From Perkinsus marinus ATCC 50983 (Eukaryota; Perkinsozoa; Perkinsida; Perkinsidae): a stretch of DNA of 44,021 nucleotides. The notes under the pieces are model-generated. The model was not told where the DNA came from. It did not search any database and saw nothing but the letters and a program-made list of their open reading frames with translations. The stretch spans positions 555,833 to 599,853 of the forward strand of contig NW_003217015.1 of the NCBI RefSeq assembly GCF_000006405.1, given 5' to 3'. A program made the position numbers and the translations under genes. Below, piece after piece: positions 25,809 to 38,807 of this stretch (positions within the stretch are counted from its first letter, which is position 1; each line of letters opens with the position of its first letter).

Positions 25809-26996
25809 TCACAACTTAGCTCGGATACCTACTTCACGAAGGACCTGCCAGAGAACCGAGATGGTAACAAGGCTCACAACAACCGTTGCTGCAGATGTTG
25901 GTATGGGGAAGTACCTCAAGAATTGTCTGCTGTTTCACAGCACGTAGTTGAGCTTGCGATTTGACGAACAACGAGCCTGTGAACCTAAGGGTCGATCCAA
26001 TCCGCATAGTTCAACCTATGATCCGCATCTACGTATAACAGATCCCCTTAATGCGTCTACCATATAATTACCCTAAGCCATTGACCCCAACTCCTCCCTC
26101 CTTTGTAGCATCCCTCGAGCGCGGTATCACCACCAGAGGGCCATCCAATGTCCATAGCATGTTGAAACTACTGCTAGGGGACCAGCTCAAGCCCAGCTCC
26201 TTTAGTGCCTGTCTGGACAGTCCCACCACGATGAGCAGCACCATCATCCAGCCTACCGAGTCAACGGCCTCAATGCTAGCTACTGGCCTCGTAGCATACT
26301 TAAATCCAACCTGCCTTCCTTCTGTATAGGCAGCCTTCATGGGGTACTCGACATTCGGGACGATCTGACCAAAATGGGTACACCTGTGGAAGTCCCGAAG
26401 TGACGAGCTACCACCTGTATATGCCTATGAGTTTGACTAAAGCCCGACTCGGGTCCATGATTGAAGAAAGCAACGGCCTTATCTCCTAGGCATCTCAATA
26501 TTCTATGAACTGCTTTAAAATCCCCCCAAGTGAGGGAATCATTCTGGTTGAAATATAGCTTAGTAACGACCAATACATGCCCAGGCATCACAGCGTATTT
26601 ATTCAGCAACAGCCTGTGGCCCGTTTCCATCATATCTCCAATACACAGACCAGAATCGTATGGAGGTAGGAAAGGGTTCCGTTTCGCCACACTAGATCCC
26701 TTGGGCTTCCACTTCAAATTCTCAGCTACCCTAACCCGGCCGTCCTCCAGGACTTCCTCGGTCGTGGGTACGGAAATCAACGAACCGTTTCGTTTCGCCT
26801 TCTCCTGCTGGGCCCCTATTCTCGCCTGCAACTCTGCTAGCGACAAACCATCGAGAGGATAGTCCTCATCTGCTATGTTATTAATGCATCGATAGGAATA
26901 GTAGTAGTATAACAGACCCACTGCACCACTACACACTGCTGCTGCTGCCGCAAGTTTACTACGGAAATTCGTAATAGAGGAAGACGAGTGTGGCAT
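25809..26996 (-). CDS. Ap4A phosphorylase (ATP adenylyltransferase, HIT-like)
   Basis: ATG 26996 opens MPHSSSSITNFRSKL and a hydrophobic segment (AAAAAVCSGAVGLLYYYYS) that could be a membrane or organelle anchor. Then come LKWKPKGSSVAKRNPFLPPY, LLLNKYAVMPGHVLVVT, LTWGDFKAVHRILRCLG, FFNHGPESGFSQTHRH and IQVV. The QTHRHIQ is the family's histidine-rich catalytic motif; the second His is the nucleotidyl acceptor. Downstream are FNMLWTLDGPLVVIPRSRD, VNGLG|FTGSLFVKSQAQ and a last exon ending ILEVLREVGIRAKL, TGA 25811-25809. The enzyme cleaves diadenosine tetraphosphate with phosphate to ATP and ADP. The join near 26340 between the two main frames is not resolved. Confidence 0.88.
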
Positions 26997-27323
26997 AAGG
27001 AAGAAGTAGTGGTAGTAACTATGCGATGACTGAGGCCAGAATAAAACACAAGCTCGATCAAAAGTGACGTAAATTCATATTATCAATGCAGCTACTGCTA
27101 ATGAGTAATACAACACTTTAAATGTTTGCTGCTATCACCCCTACCTCTCATCGGCACATATCGTTTCACAGCCTACCTGATCAGCCCCTTCAAAAATAAG
27201 ACAGGTTACGTATGATATGATAATGAGGGTTCGAAATGAATAAGAGCTTCACTTGCTACTGCCGCTTCCTTCAGAGTAGTCCATACTCACGTAATGCTAT
27301 ATCGAGCCCCCTAAGGATCAACG
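26997..27323. other. Intergenic stretch between Ap4A phosphorylase and MAP kinase genes
   Basis: 3' flank of the MAP kinase and promoter of the Ap4A phosphorylase gene. No coding signal. Confidence 0.5.
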
Positions 27324-29016
<1,693 letters not shown>

Positions 29017-29231
29017 GTGCCTTGGAACCTGAGAGTGATGCCCGTTGAGAAGCTTAGATGGGGGACGCTCACAGTGTAGCTGGTTTTCCCATCAATATGG
29101 ACTTGTTTCATTTCATCGAGATAAGTCATCCCACAAACAGTCTTAGAGTGGCAACAGGCGGGAATACAAACAGCAAACGCAAGGGCTGAGGAGGCTCATC
29201 TGCTCGTCTAGCCAGAAACTCTCGGTGCTAG

Positions 29232-29577
29232 TCTACACCTTTTAAACATCTAGTTCGTCTTTGGAACCATCAATTTCGTCGGGACGCGCGAAGTTGGAGG
29301 TACGAATCCGAAACGGGAAGATCATATTCGCAATTAGAACTTTCAACTTCGTCATAGAACATTCAAGTTCGTCCGAAGTCGATAGGAAGTTCAAAGTCGT
29401 TCTAATAGAACTTTCAATTTCGACTTTCGAACCTTCGAATTTGTCATAGAACTTTCAATTTCGTCGAGTATACCTTCAGACCTTCAATTTCGTCCTTTTA
29501 GGAAAATCGACTTCGTCGTTCGGAACTTCAATTTCGTGTTTGCGGGGCAATCATACCAGTACTCTGATGGTGAGGCT
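29232..29577 (+). repeat. Left terminal inverted repeat
   Basis: Inverted match to 30597-30943. The inner edge is ...CTGATGGTGAGGCT. Confidence 0.85.
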
Positions 29578-29910
29578 ATCAGTAGTATCAGGATCTCCAG
29601 TAGTACTGGCTCTGGCTGGCTACAATAGTACACTGCTACGGGATGCGGCCTGAAGTGGTGAGTTCATGCTCAAGTATTGTCATATGTAATGCGCGCATCC
29701 GTACGGCGCGAGGTATGACACTAAGGATTCTGTGATGCTGGTCATAGGCGAGCGCTACTTTATGTACATGCGTGCTGCTTTCACGCTGCTGTGTGTTTAC
29801 GTACGGGCTTTTATAAGTTAAGTTAGGCTAAGTTGAGTCCGGTATAAGTTCTATACAAGGCTTTTACTAGTTACTGACTTATACTAGCTTACATAGGGAT
29901 CCATATCTAT

Positions 29911-30450
29911 ATGAGGAGGATATGGATAATAGGGTCTTCATTGTGTTGCTATAGTTTTGCGGCCATTGATTGCACTCTATTGGGCACTGGATCATTCGCT
30001 ATGGTTTTGCGAACCCTTATGGATTTAGGGTTTTTGAGTCATCTGAGGACTAAGGTTGTCGCTACGGATTGTCGATATATATTAACGGAGTCTAGCTTTG
30101 AGTTATCTGAGTTCGGAATGGTTGTTACACGTTCAGGAAAGACTACCGAAGTGCCACGTAATCGTGACACTGATGTTATAGTCAAGGTACGTCGTAGACG
30201 TGTTAAGGAAAAGACGAGTCATGCTTCTCATGCGCAGTGTGCAGAAAGGGAGTCAACCCATGGTACCTCGGTTACTCCCACTAGTTACCCGAGTCCTCAT
30301 AGGGAGGACCACCGCTCCGCGTATTCTACCGGGATTCTTCCCGACTACAGATCTACGGTTACTGGTGATATAAGGTCTGTGAGAAGGGTTACATCGACCG
30401 ATATCTTGTTGGATCGGAGCTTGGGGTATGATGGTATCAAGAAGAATGTA
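29911..30450 (+). CDS. Open frame inside the inverted-repeat element, runs into the gap
   Basis: 180 codons from ATG 29911 up to the N gap. Early part hydrophobic to mixed (LLGTGSFAMVLRTLMDLGF), then EFGMVVTRSGKTTEVP, then a basic and Ser/Thr-rich stretch (VKVRRRRVKEK). I recognise no transposase or other enzyme motif. The 3' end is unknown because of the gap. Confidence 0.4.
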
Positions 30451-30550
30451 NNNNNNNNNNNNNNNNNNNNNNNNNNNNNNNNNNNNNNNNNNNNNNNNNN
30501 NNNNNNNNNNNNNNNNNNNNNNNNNNNNNNNNNNNNNNNNNNNNNNNNNN
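30451..30550. other. Assembly gap (100 N)
   Basis: Exactly 100 N, the usual placeholder for a gap of unknown size, so the element length is not reliable. Confidence 0.95.
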
Positions 30551-30596
30551 TGTTGCTGTAGTACTACTTCGGTTGTGTACCGCGAGCACTAATCAT

Positions 30597-30943
30597 AAGC
30601 CTCACCATCAGAGTACTGGTATGATTGCCCCGCAAACACGAAATTGAAGTTCCGAACGACGAAGTCGATTTTCCTAAAGGAACGAAATTGAAGTTCCAAA
30701 GGTGTACTCGACGAAGTTGAAAGTTCTATGACGAACTCGAAGGTTCGAGAGTCGAAATTGAAAGTTCTATTAGAACGAATTTGAACTTCCTATCGACTTC
30801 GGACGAACTTGAATGTTCTATGACGAAGTTGAAAGTTCTAATTGCGAATATGATCTTCCCGTTTCGGATTCGTCCCTCCAACTTCGCGCGTCCCGACGAA
30901 ATTGATGGTTCCAAAGACGAACTAGATGTTTAAAAGGTGTAGA
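30597..30943 (-). repeat. Right terminal inverted repeat
   Basis: Inverted copy of 29232-29577. The inner edge is AGCCTCACCATCAG... Confidence 0.85.
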
Positions 30944-31103
30944 AAGATTTTTTTGACACATTCATCAGCCTGTGGGGGAAAAATCTAGTTATGGGGAACC
31001 CTAAGAGGTGTGGCCCTCAGAAGGATACTTCGGGACTCACATAATCACATAATCAACTGTGGGCCCGAAAGGCAGAACGTCTGATGGAACCATCCCCTAC
31101 TAG

Positions 31104-32315
31104 CCACCTTTCACAGAGGATGGAGGCTGCGTGTCGCCCTTCACGTGTTCGGCAAGATTGCTAGCCGGAAAATATTTCTCGCCAGAGCGCTCCCAACGTG
31201 AACAAGTAGATATTTTTGGCGCTCTCGTAGCCATCTTGGCTCAAGTGTTATTCTCGTTTAACTCCACATAGCCACAGTGCTCAACTTGGATCGACGTGAC
31301 GAGAAGCCTGAGAGAGATCGCACTTCTTTGGTGGCGATTTCCAAGAGAAAAGGCTTGTCGACCGTGGCGGAAGATTGGACATCTGCTAGAGTCATTGGCG
31401 GAGCCGGAAATGATATCTGGTTGAGAGTTAGCGTTCACGTTATGATTAAAAACCCAGATCGTACAGCTTCTGATGGAACTCACGGCTACCTGGTCATGCG
31501 CTATGGTAACCGTTGTGGTTTCACCCGCCAAGCGAGCAAAGCGGAGCTAATACAATCTGTGGCTAAGATAGTCGATCAAGTGGTCTGTACTGAGTGCAGC
31601 CTAGGATTCTATCCGCTCTGGATTATTATATTTCGTAATCTGCTATTGGGCATGTTAGTGCATGCGGACCAACCGAATCCCGACAATGGGGTCTGGAGCG
31701 AGAGAAGTTGCAGTAACATCATCATGATGTCATCATGCAGCCAATGTCTCGTACGAATGCGTTGGCTAGTTTTGAGCTGAATGGAGCCCAAGCGGTGAAT
31801 GTTAAAGTTATCTATATTGAACTATCCCGCACTGAGTTTGAGGCGCACAGGGTAGCTCTATGGTGGTTGACGAGCGGGAGAGGCCCAGTCACTAGGGCTG
31901 TTCCGTTTTTGATCGAGAGCCTGAGGATATTATGATCGTACCGCTGATTACAGTGGGGGAACTTCCTAGAGGCGCTCTTCCAGCTGAGTACGCTGAAGCA
32001 GGTTGGACTGCCATGAGAGGCAACGCTATAGTGGATTGCCTTCCGTCGAATGATAAACTGCTGCAGCGCGTTTCGTTTCTGCCTACTCGCTTTGCGGGAG
32101 TTGACGCCATGATTGCCAGGGCTGAGCTAGTGTTCGGCGAACACTGTTCGCGAATACCTTCTCTTTTCCTTGGAGAGGCAATGACGCTACTAATAATGCT
32201 AACCCTCTCGTTAATAACTCAAGATACTCTACATGATTTGCCAGAGAAAGGCCAGTTTCGCTCCGCTGAGATACTGAGTTTTTGGTCATTTTCAATTTTA
32301 GAAGGCAAATCCTGA
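31104..32315 (+). CDS. Unrecognised multi-exon gene
   Basis: Coding-like segments join in frame: FTEDGGCVSPFTCSARLLAG up to ALVAILAQ (ending about 31241); a short GTGTTA...CCACAG intron; CSTWIDVTRSLREIALLWWR to EMIS; an intron GTTGAGAG...ACCCAG; DRTASDGTHGYLVMRYGNRC and SKAELIQSVAKIVDQ. Later frames near 31800-31920 (YIELSRTEFEAHRVALWWL) and 31932-32315 (GELPRGALPAEYAEAGWTAM, FLPTRFAGVDAMIARAELV) may be further exons. The true start is upstream and not found. No family recognised. The first junctions are convincing; the full model is not. Confidence 0.4.
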
Positions 32316-32600
32316 AATGTTTAAACCTATTCGTTATCTCTAGTAGGTGCTTTGACCAACCTAGTCTCCTGAATATGCCTTACAAGCGTGGCCGATTCGT
32401 TGTATAATGGTACAACTTGGTGGAAAATTGGAAGCTTCCAAGAAGATATGTAGTTTCCCACATCTACGAGGAAGAAGGCGGACGGATTTATAATGACACG
32501 AAAGAAACGAGCAGGGAGGGAGTGGGACAAGTCCCTGCCTCGGGCCTTCGTCTTTATTATAAGAACGACGTGAAGAAGAGGATGCTGGCAGTGGAGTGAA

Positions 32601-32641
32601 TGATAATAATATTATCACACCGTGTGATAATATTATTATCA
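32601..32641. repeat. Perfect palindrome, 20-base arms, one-base centre
   Basis: TGATAATAATATTATCACAC, a single C, then its exact reverse complement. It may be a cruciform or the footprint of a small inverted-repeat insertion. Confidence 0.9.
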
Positions 32642-32821
32642 CTTACAATTTCAGCTTGTTTATTTTAATTTTATGGTTCTTTTCAGTAATTGCCGAAACG
32701 CCAAAGTGTTGGTACAACAATAACCACAACAATAAGAACAACCACTAGTCGCGCCGCCAGCGCGATTTTAAATGGCGCAGGACCGACCATGGCCAGAACG
32801 GTGGACTCAATGAGAGCTTAC

Positions 32822-32908
32822 TACTGGCTCTGGCTGGCTACAATAGTACACTGCTACTGGATGCGGTCTGAAGTGGTGAGTTCATGCTCAAGTATTGTCT
32901 TATGTAAT
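32822..32908 (+). repeat. 87-base copy of sequence found inside the inverted-repeat element
   Basis: Matches 29604-29690 in the same direction with only three differences. The rest of 32316-33307 shows no gene and nothing else I can name. Confidence 0.9.
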
Positions 32909-33307
32909 ATAAGAACTTGAAGGAGTGGATGCTGGCACTGCCAGCCTGGCAGTGTTATGGAACGGCTCCCAAAAGAACGACAAGAAACGAATCGTTTCAA
33001 ACGATGGAATTCTTGTAAAAACTCAATAACACTGTTATAGGACCAAACAGGAAATGGAACGACATTCGCCAAATACCGTTCGCCTTGTTCACTGAATTCT
33101 TGATTTCTAGCAATCTTGCAGTTTCCTTGCTTCGGGGCCCGAAGTTCGGGCGGGCGACATTGCCACAGTGCCTGAGCTGTGCTAGCTATTTGCGTTTGTG
33201 TGCGGTTACCGGTTGGGCTTCGTGTTACTTCCTGATAAATGTCTGAGTCGTTGCTCTGTGCATACTATTGACAACTCCTGCTAGTTTCAATAGCTGCGTT
33301 CGTTACC

Positions 33308-36300
33308 ATGTCTACTGCCAAGTCAGTGCAAAAACTTAAATCGTCAGTGGACAAGGAGGAATTTGAGGAATACGGTAGTACAGGGGGTGCTAGTAAAAAC
33401 TTAGGTGAGTTCTTCTACTCTAGTCGTACTAGTTTGTACTAAGTTTTTATTGAATAATTTACTATGGTTCGGCAGGGTTTCTTACTAGTACTGTACTAGT
33501 AGTACAGTACTAGTAAAATGTCATAAAGTTATGTACTAGTAGTACATAACTTTATGACATTTTACCGGTGGGGCTTTTTTAAATGTTTTACATTTGTGTC
33601 GTTCTTTTGTGCTATGATGAGCAACTAGTACCTGTGTCAAATGGTATACGTGCAGTCTTTGCATTATCTGTGCTTCTCTGTCTACGCGGTATATATGTTA
33701 TCTAATTCGTTAATTGCTTAGGGCAGTACAACTTTGTCGTTAATTGGCATTATCTGCCTGAGACATGCCTTGCTGTGTACGTTAAATATTTTCATGTAAA
33801 GACAGTAATATCATGCAACGATGTCATGGTATGGCAGTATATGCCTCAGACATATGTTTGCTGTGTACTGTGTACATCCCAATGTCGATGTATGTATGTT
33901 TAGATTTCTGTAGTACGTCTTGCATTGGCAGTATATGCCTATGACGTACTTCGTTCTTTCTATCATCTCTGGTGTTTTTTGTACACGCTACATTTTGTCA
34001 CAAATTGGCATTATCTGCCTGAGACATAGCTTTCTTTGTACGTTTTTTATATACATGAACACATAGCTTTATCACACAAGTATGTCATAAAATGGCAATA
34101 TATGCTTCAGACATAAGTTTCTTGTGTACTTTTCCAGTTTAATGTCTATGCATATAGTAATATTATAGTACTATGTCGTAAACTGGCAGTATATGCCTGT
34201 GACATACTTCTTTTTATGGAGTACTTTTACACAAGTGTTCTTAACTTGTAGTCTGTATGTTTTATGCAGACTGTGGCTCCGTGCGTATATGATGTTTAAA
34301 CGATGAAGATCGAAGCGTGCGTCGTATTTCAAGGGTAATTTTTGCCTATTTTAAAGAAACCATTTAAAGCCTTAGGTGTTTCATTTCTGGGAATAATCAA
34401 TGTTTTGACTATAATGCTTATGCGTTTTACGAAGGTTCGTCAAGTAGCGTCGGTAAGAGGGGATTATCCGAGCCCAACAGAAGACCTAAGTTATCAAGTA
34501 CTATGGTCCGTTTATGATTTGCATATTACTGTTCTTTGTAGAAACCTGGAAAAAAGTTTTTCGGGTAGTGGAACAAATAAAGAAACGACAAAAAAGGGTT
34601 CAGAAGTTTTATAAACGTAAAGTTACTCCTCTATGTACTACATGGGTCCTGCAACTTATGTTATTCTATTTTGATCTATGTTAATACATGTTGCTAGGTC
34701 GTCAAAAAGCACGTGAAAAATATCTTAAACTTCGTCGACGAATTATAGGCCCTAAGACTACAGGTAGTTTAAAATGTTCAATGGACGTTGCCTCACGACG
34801 TATGGTCATATAATGCAGATCCCAACAAGGTAGGTCATTCAAATACAGAAATCCCGGACATACAGGGTAAAGGTTCTACTACGGGTGAGTATTCGTTGTT
34901 TAGGTTTTATGCCCTTTTTTATGTTCTTTTTTTGTTGTTGTTAGATACAAAGTCAATGTTCGATGTTGATTATTGTTTCCGTAACGTCGTGGATGATTCG
35001 CAAGCTCACAGCAGTGAATCTAGTTTGCCTGTGGACGAAGCTAATCGTTTAGATGAGCGTAAGGTGGTTTGCAGCCTTTGTTATCTACCTCGTTTTTTGG
35101 TTATTTTACAGAGATACTTCAACTTGCGTGTTCACAAGATAATACCGGTCCTATGACTGTCAACACCTTCGCGCGTACATCAAACAAGTGTAGGGCAAGT
35201 GAAAGTTCTAAATACAAGTGTACAACTCATGATGCAACTGATGGTAATACTGCACCACTGTGACTGTTCTACGACCATGTTTTTTAGACAATGACCTTAG
35301 TTCTGTTGGACAGGAAAGCACCACTCACCACGAACTTTTGCGTAGTAATTTCTAGTATAATACTTCTATTTCTATGTGTCTTTCGTTGTAGACGATGCTG
35401 CTTCGGCTTCTTCTGCAAAGCAGAACGTGCGTTCACCTACGAAATCTAACTGTACTATATCTATGTTTAAAATTTAAACTTTAAATTGGACTGAGTTGTA
35501 TAGTTTTGTAGGTGTTGATGATATTGGTAAGCAGAATACTACGAAGTCTTCAAAAGGTATTTTATTTTCTCTCGTATGTTTTTCTTACTCTTATTTTGTT
35601 TAGATTTTCGTTCTACACCTACTATTGTAAGAGCCTTTACTGCTACGTTGTTGCCTTCTACCGATGGGTCTATGAGGAGTGTCACGAGTAATATTGGATC
35701 GTGCATTGTTATACACGTATTAGTTTTCTCATATACGTTTCGGTTATCGTTTCGATTTACGTTCTTTTACTCGTTTGTGGTATCTGAAATTTACATCACT
35801 TCTTTCAGGTGACAATAGTTATTCTGTTCAATCCGATCGTAATAAACAGAGGTATACACTCAGTCCACATGACAAGTCTTCTACATCGAGTTCAGTAAGC
35901 TGTACGTTTACACAAGAAGACAGCTCAAGTTCGGGGAATATTATACACGGTAACTGTTGATAATTACTTCGAACGTGTATCTGTAAGGGTGTTTATTCAC
36001 TTTATTCTTTTTTGTCATTGACTCGCATCATATGCCCTAGAGATACTAAGCAGACGAAGTTTTACATACATGCTAAAGACGTATTTATTTATTTTTAGAT
36101 GGCAATAGTTCCGACCAAAACTGCGACGACGATGGGAATATACGCCGTACCTCTTTACGTACAAATAATATTATTTTGGCAATCGACGATTGATTGTTAG
36201 GTCTTAGAAATATGAGGCGTAAAAGAAATGTGGAAGAGACATCTGGTAGGTTTATTCGTTATCATGCATTACCTAATATTTATTTTCTAACAGCTGGCAA

Positions 36301-38807
36301 AGTTGATAACTGCTCTGAACACAGGACTACTATATCCAAGCACGTTGGTGTGAACTGTTTAATTATATTCAGGTTTACCCGTAGAGAACAACAATGAGGT
36401 TAATATTTCTACGCCTAACGTAAACGATGACATGACAAGAGCCAATTTTCCTGCTCGTCGCATTTCTCGACGTAGGTAAAGGTGGTCGTTTTGCGGCACG
36501 TTCTTTTTAGGTCTACAAAATATTCGATTACGGAAATGTGTACAAAATCAAACGTTACCTCAAGGTAACCTCGTTTTCATATTGTATAATGTTTACGAAA
36601 TAAGGTTGTAAATCGTTCGTCGATATATGTTTTCTTCCCTGTTCTACTAAAGGGAGTTCAAATGCAGTTTTGCGCTTGAGCAAAGCTTAGGATTCTATTT
36701 TTTAAATATTCCTCACGTAATGTTTGTTTAAATTGTTCCGTTAGTTGTTTTTTTGGCAGAAACAGAATGCACATTATACTACGGCACACTTCTTCATTAA
36801 CTGGCATATATGCCTACGGAAGGATTGTGTCATCTATTGTCCATACGTGTTATTAGTAATAACACGTAATTAGTAATAACTTATTACTAATTTAAAATTA
36901 AATATAAATTTGCACTAGTCATTCGTGGTTTTACTTATTCCTAAGCAAAAACTGGGCTAAGTGTCAAGGCGTAGGTAATTTCTATAACATCAATTTCCGT
37001 TTTATATCTACAACTATTAGAATTTTTTCCTAATTTTCAACAAAGCGCTTTTTATTTGTGATACTCTGTTTAGATATACATGTACATGACAAAAATGATG
37101 GTCGTCAATTGAAGCGGAAATTGGACAACGATGTGTCGTCAGATGCTGTGCCAAATCGCCGAGTTTCTCAACGTATGCAATTACTAGCTTCTTTCTATAT
37201 TACTTGTTAGGGTTACAAAACATTCGTCAACAGGAGACAGAAAAATATCAAATGTTACCTCAAGGTAAGAGAGTAGAACAACGTTTTTGCTTAAAATCAT
37301 TTTTGACTCTTCTTCTAGTAATTTGTTCATATGCGTTTTTCAGATGCACGTAATGCAGACTTTGTGCCGTCTATGCCCTCACATTTGCCACCATCGTCTG
37401 ACAATGACGAAGATTCGTCAGAAGCTACTTCGAACCAGCACAACGACACAACTACTTCTTCTCCGTCGATTGGTAAAATTCCGTGTTTGATGTTCTTTAT
37501 ATTACTACAGATACCTTGTTAAAACGAGGTAAAGATTTTTTACTGCGTTTATCTACTACGACGTTGTCTAAATCTGGTAATCCGCATTCTGTACACTACG
37601 TACTAAATTATGTAATTAGAATCCAAGTTGTTTGCAACTCTTTCACCGGAAGAACAAGCTGCACTACAACAACTCGCGACTAAGGGTTTTGAGAAGCCTC
37701 ATGAGGATGAGATCGCATCTTGTTCTGATAGTGCGACAGACACTTCGTCTGAGATAGAAGAACCCGTGTTGGAAGGAGACCTCAATACAGCTCGCAAGGT
37801 TGTTTATGGTATTTTTTCCTATCCGTACCATGTAATATATTTGCTGCTAGGTAATTCAGGGAGTCGTAAGATGTTGAGTGGGCTACAAACAGCAGAGATG
37901 CACGATTTTCTTCATCATATTTATGGTATCGGTGATATCTGTGACGAATTACTGGACGTGGACATGACTCAATTACCTCCTCCGTCTAAACCAGGTGCGC
38001 TACGTTGATATTATTTTACACAATGCTTTTTCTCACTAGGTGCGTACAAAGAAAGTAAAACAACGCTTAAACGCAGTAAAAAGGAGTCATCCTTAGGTAA
38101 CGAGTCGTTGATGTTTTCTTCTTTATGTTTTTATTTTTGTCTTCTTCTTAAGCTCTCGTAAAGCCCAAGAAGTACAAAGAACCTGCTCAAAAAGATTATC
38201 CAAAACGATTTCCGCATGAGAAAAATATGAAAAAAGGTGGTACTTTTCAAGAACGACGTCGTATCTTCGAGATGAATCACTTACAAAGTACGTTTATTTC
38301 ATATTTTGTTTCATACTTTGTAGTTACGGTTTTCTAGGTCACGCAGACGAATATCTCTGTAGCCATGCCACTATGGAGGCAGTTATTAAAGATGTCGATC
38401 GTGAGTTATTTGGTCAAGGTGCTCATCGTTGGACACAAGAGGCTATTTGGGTTTTGCAGATAGCTGCGGAAAAGTATCTGGAACGTGTGTTTCAAACATC
38501 ATCGTTTATGCTACATTGTTTTGATTGCGATACATTGACTCCACCTGTGTATTTACTTGCAACCTATTTTTTGGGTGACGAAAAGGTTAGCAGTTTACTT
38601 CGTTATCGTACTTTCGACTTATTGGGCTATAACGTCAGCTTTCCTTCTACTGTAGCTAATCGTGCTCAGTACGAAGCTCAAGGATTACAAGCAGCAGAAT
38701 ATATGTACTTAGGAGAGAATAATTACAGGTCGCACCAATCTTTGGGAATTCAAGCTAAGAGGAAATCACCTACTAAAAGACGGCTTGTTAAATTACGAGA
38801 TAAGTAA
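33308..38807 (+). CDS. Histone H3-fold protein with long exon-repeated tail
   Basis: First exon 33308-33404 (MSTAKSVQKLKSS...), ending in phase 1. A long intron carries the hairpin repeats. Many small exons follow, mostly Ser/Asp/Asn-rich and disordered-looking, and typically starting with Asp after a phase-1 junction. The last exons are secure: 38040-38096, 38153-38287, 38338-38807, all phase 1, ending TAA. They encode a basic lead (KPKKYKEPAQKDYPKRF), TFQERRRIF, then EAVIKDVDRELFG, HRWTQEAIWVLQIAAEKYL and ERVF...TLTP...YLLATYFLG. From Q of TQEA to the Gly, about 47 positions align without gaps to H3 helix 2-loop 2-helix 3; A, LQ, A, E, YL, F, T, P, LA and G are shared. A C-terminal extension of about 75 residues follows, basic at its end. 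Candidate divergent H3 or CENP-A; host or element origin is open. Loop 1 is shorter than in H3, not longer as usual for CENP-A. Confidence 0.65.
33482..33565. repeat. Two abutting perfect palindromes with one-base centres
   Basis: Arms 33482-33498/33500-33516 (17 bases, centre G) and 33513-33538/33540-33565 (26 bases, centre G). Both centres read TACTAGTAGTA. They lie in the first intron of the H3-fold gene. Confidence 0.9.
33730..34220 (+). repeat. Tandem array of six hairpin units
   Basis: Units spaced 73-101 bases apart, each with TGGCAnTATnTGCC and an outer stem such as TATGTC...GACATA or TACGTC...GACGTA. They lie within intron 1 of the H3-fold gene. Part of the array (about 33670-33960) is repeated near 42510-42790. 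Confidence 0.8.
36511..37264 (+). repeat. Duplicated exon pair in the H3-fold gene
   Basis: Exons 36511-36564 and 37211-37264 are both 54 bases, phase 1 at both ends, and encode GLQNIR...LPQ with different middles. Each is preceded by an exon ending RRISRR or RRVSQR. This points to an internal duplication with a period of about 700 bases. Confidence 0.75.
36846..36892. repeat. Two neighbouring palindromes with one-base centres
   Basis: Arms 36846-36855/36857-36866 (centre G) and 36868-36879/36881-36892 (centre C). A diverged hairpin unit (TGGCATATATGCC with a CTTC/GAAG outer stem) lies just upstream near 36787-36820. Confidence 0.85.

Larger units (their letters stand above)
29232..30943. 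mobile_element. Element with long terminal inverted repeats, partly in an assembly gap
   Basis: The ends 29232-29577 and 30597-30943 are inverted copies of about 346 bases, starting TCTACACCTTTTAAACATC and differing at scattered positions. Each arm is built of many copies of a short unit close to TTCAATTTCGTC. The interior carries one plus-strand open frame and an N gap. No target-site duplication is evident at the two edges. The long, internally repetitive arms are reminiscent of foldback-type DNA elements, but I cannot assign a family. Confidence 0.7.

Noticed and set aside
33730-34220. CRISPR-like array
   Set aside because: The units are degenerate hairpins without exact repeats or unique equal-length spacers, and the genome is eukaryotic.
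33308-38807. Reading the H3-fold gene as plain CENP-A
   Set aside because: Loop 1 is shorter than in H3, whereas CENP-A loops are usually longer. The host's canonical and centromeric H3 genes are outside the window, so the call is left open.
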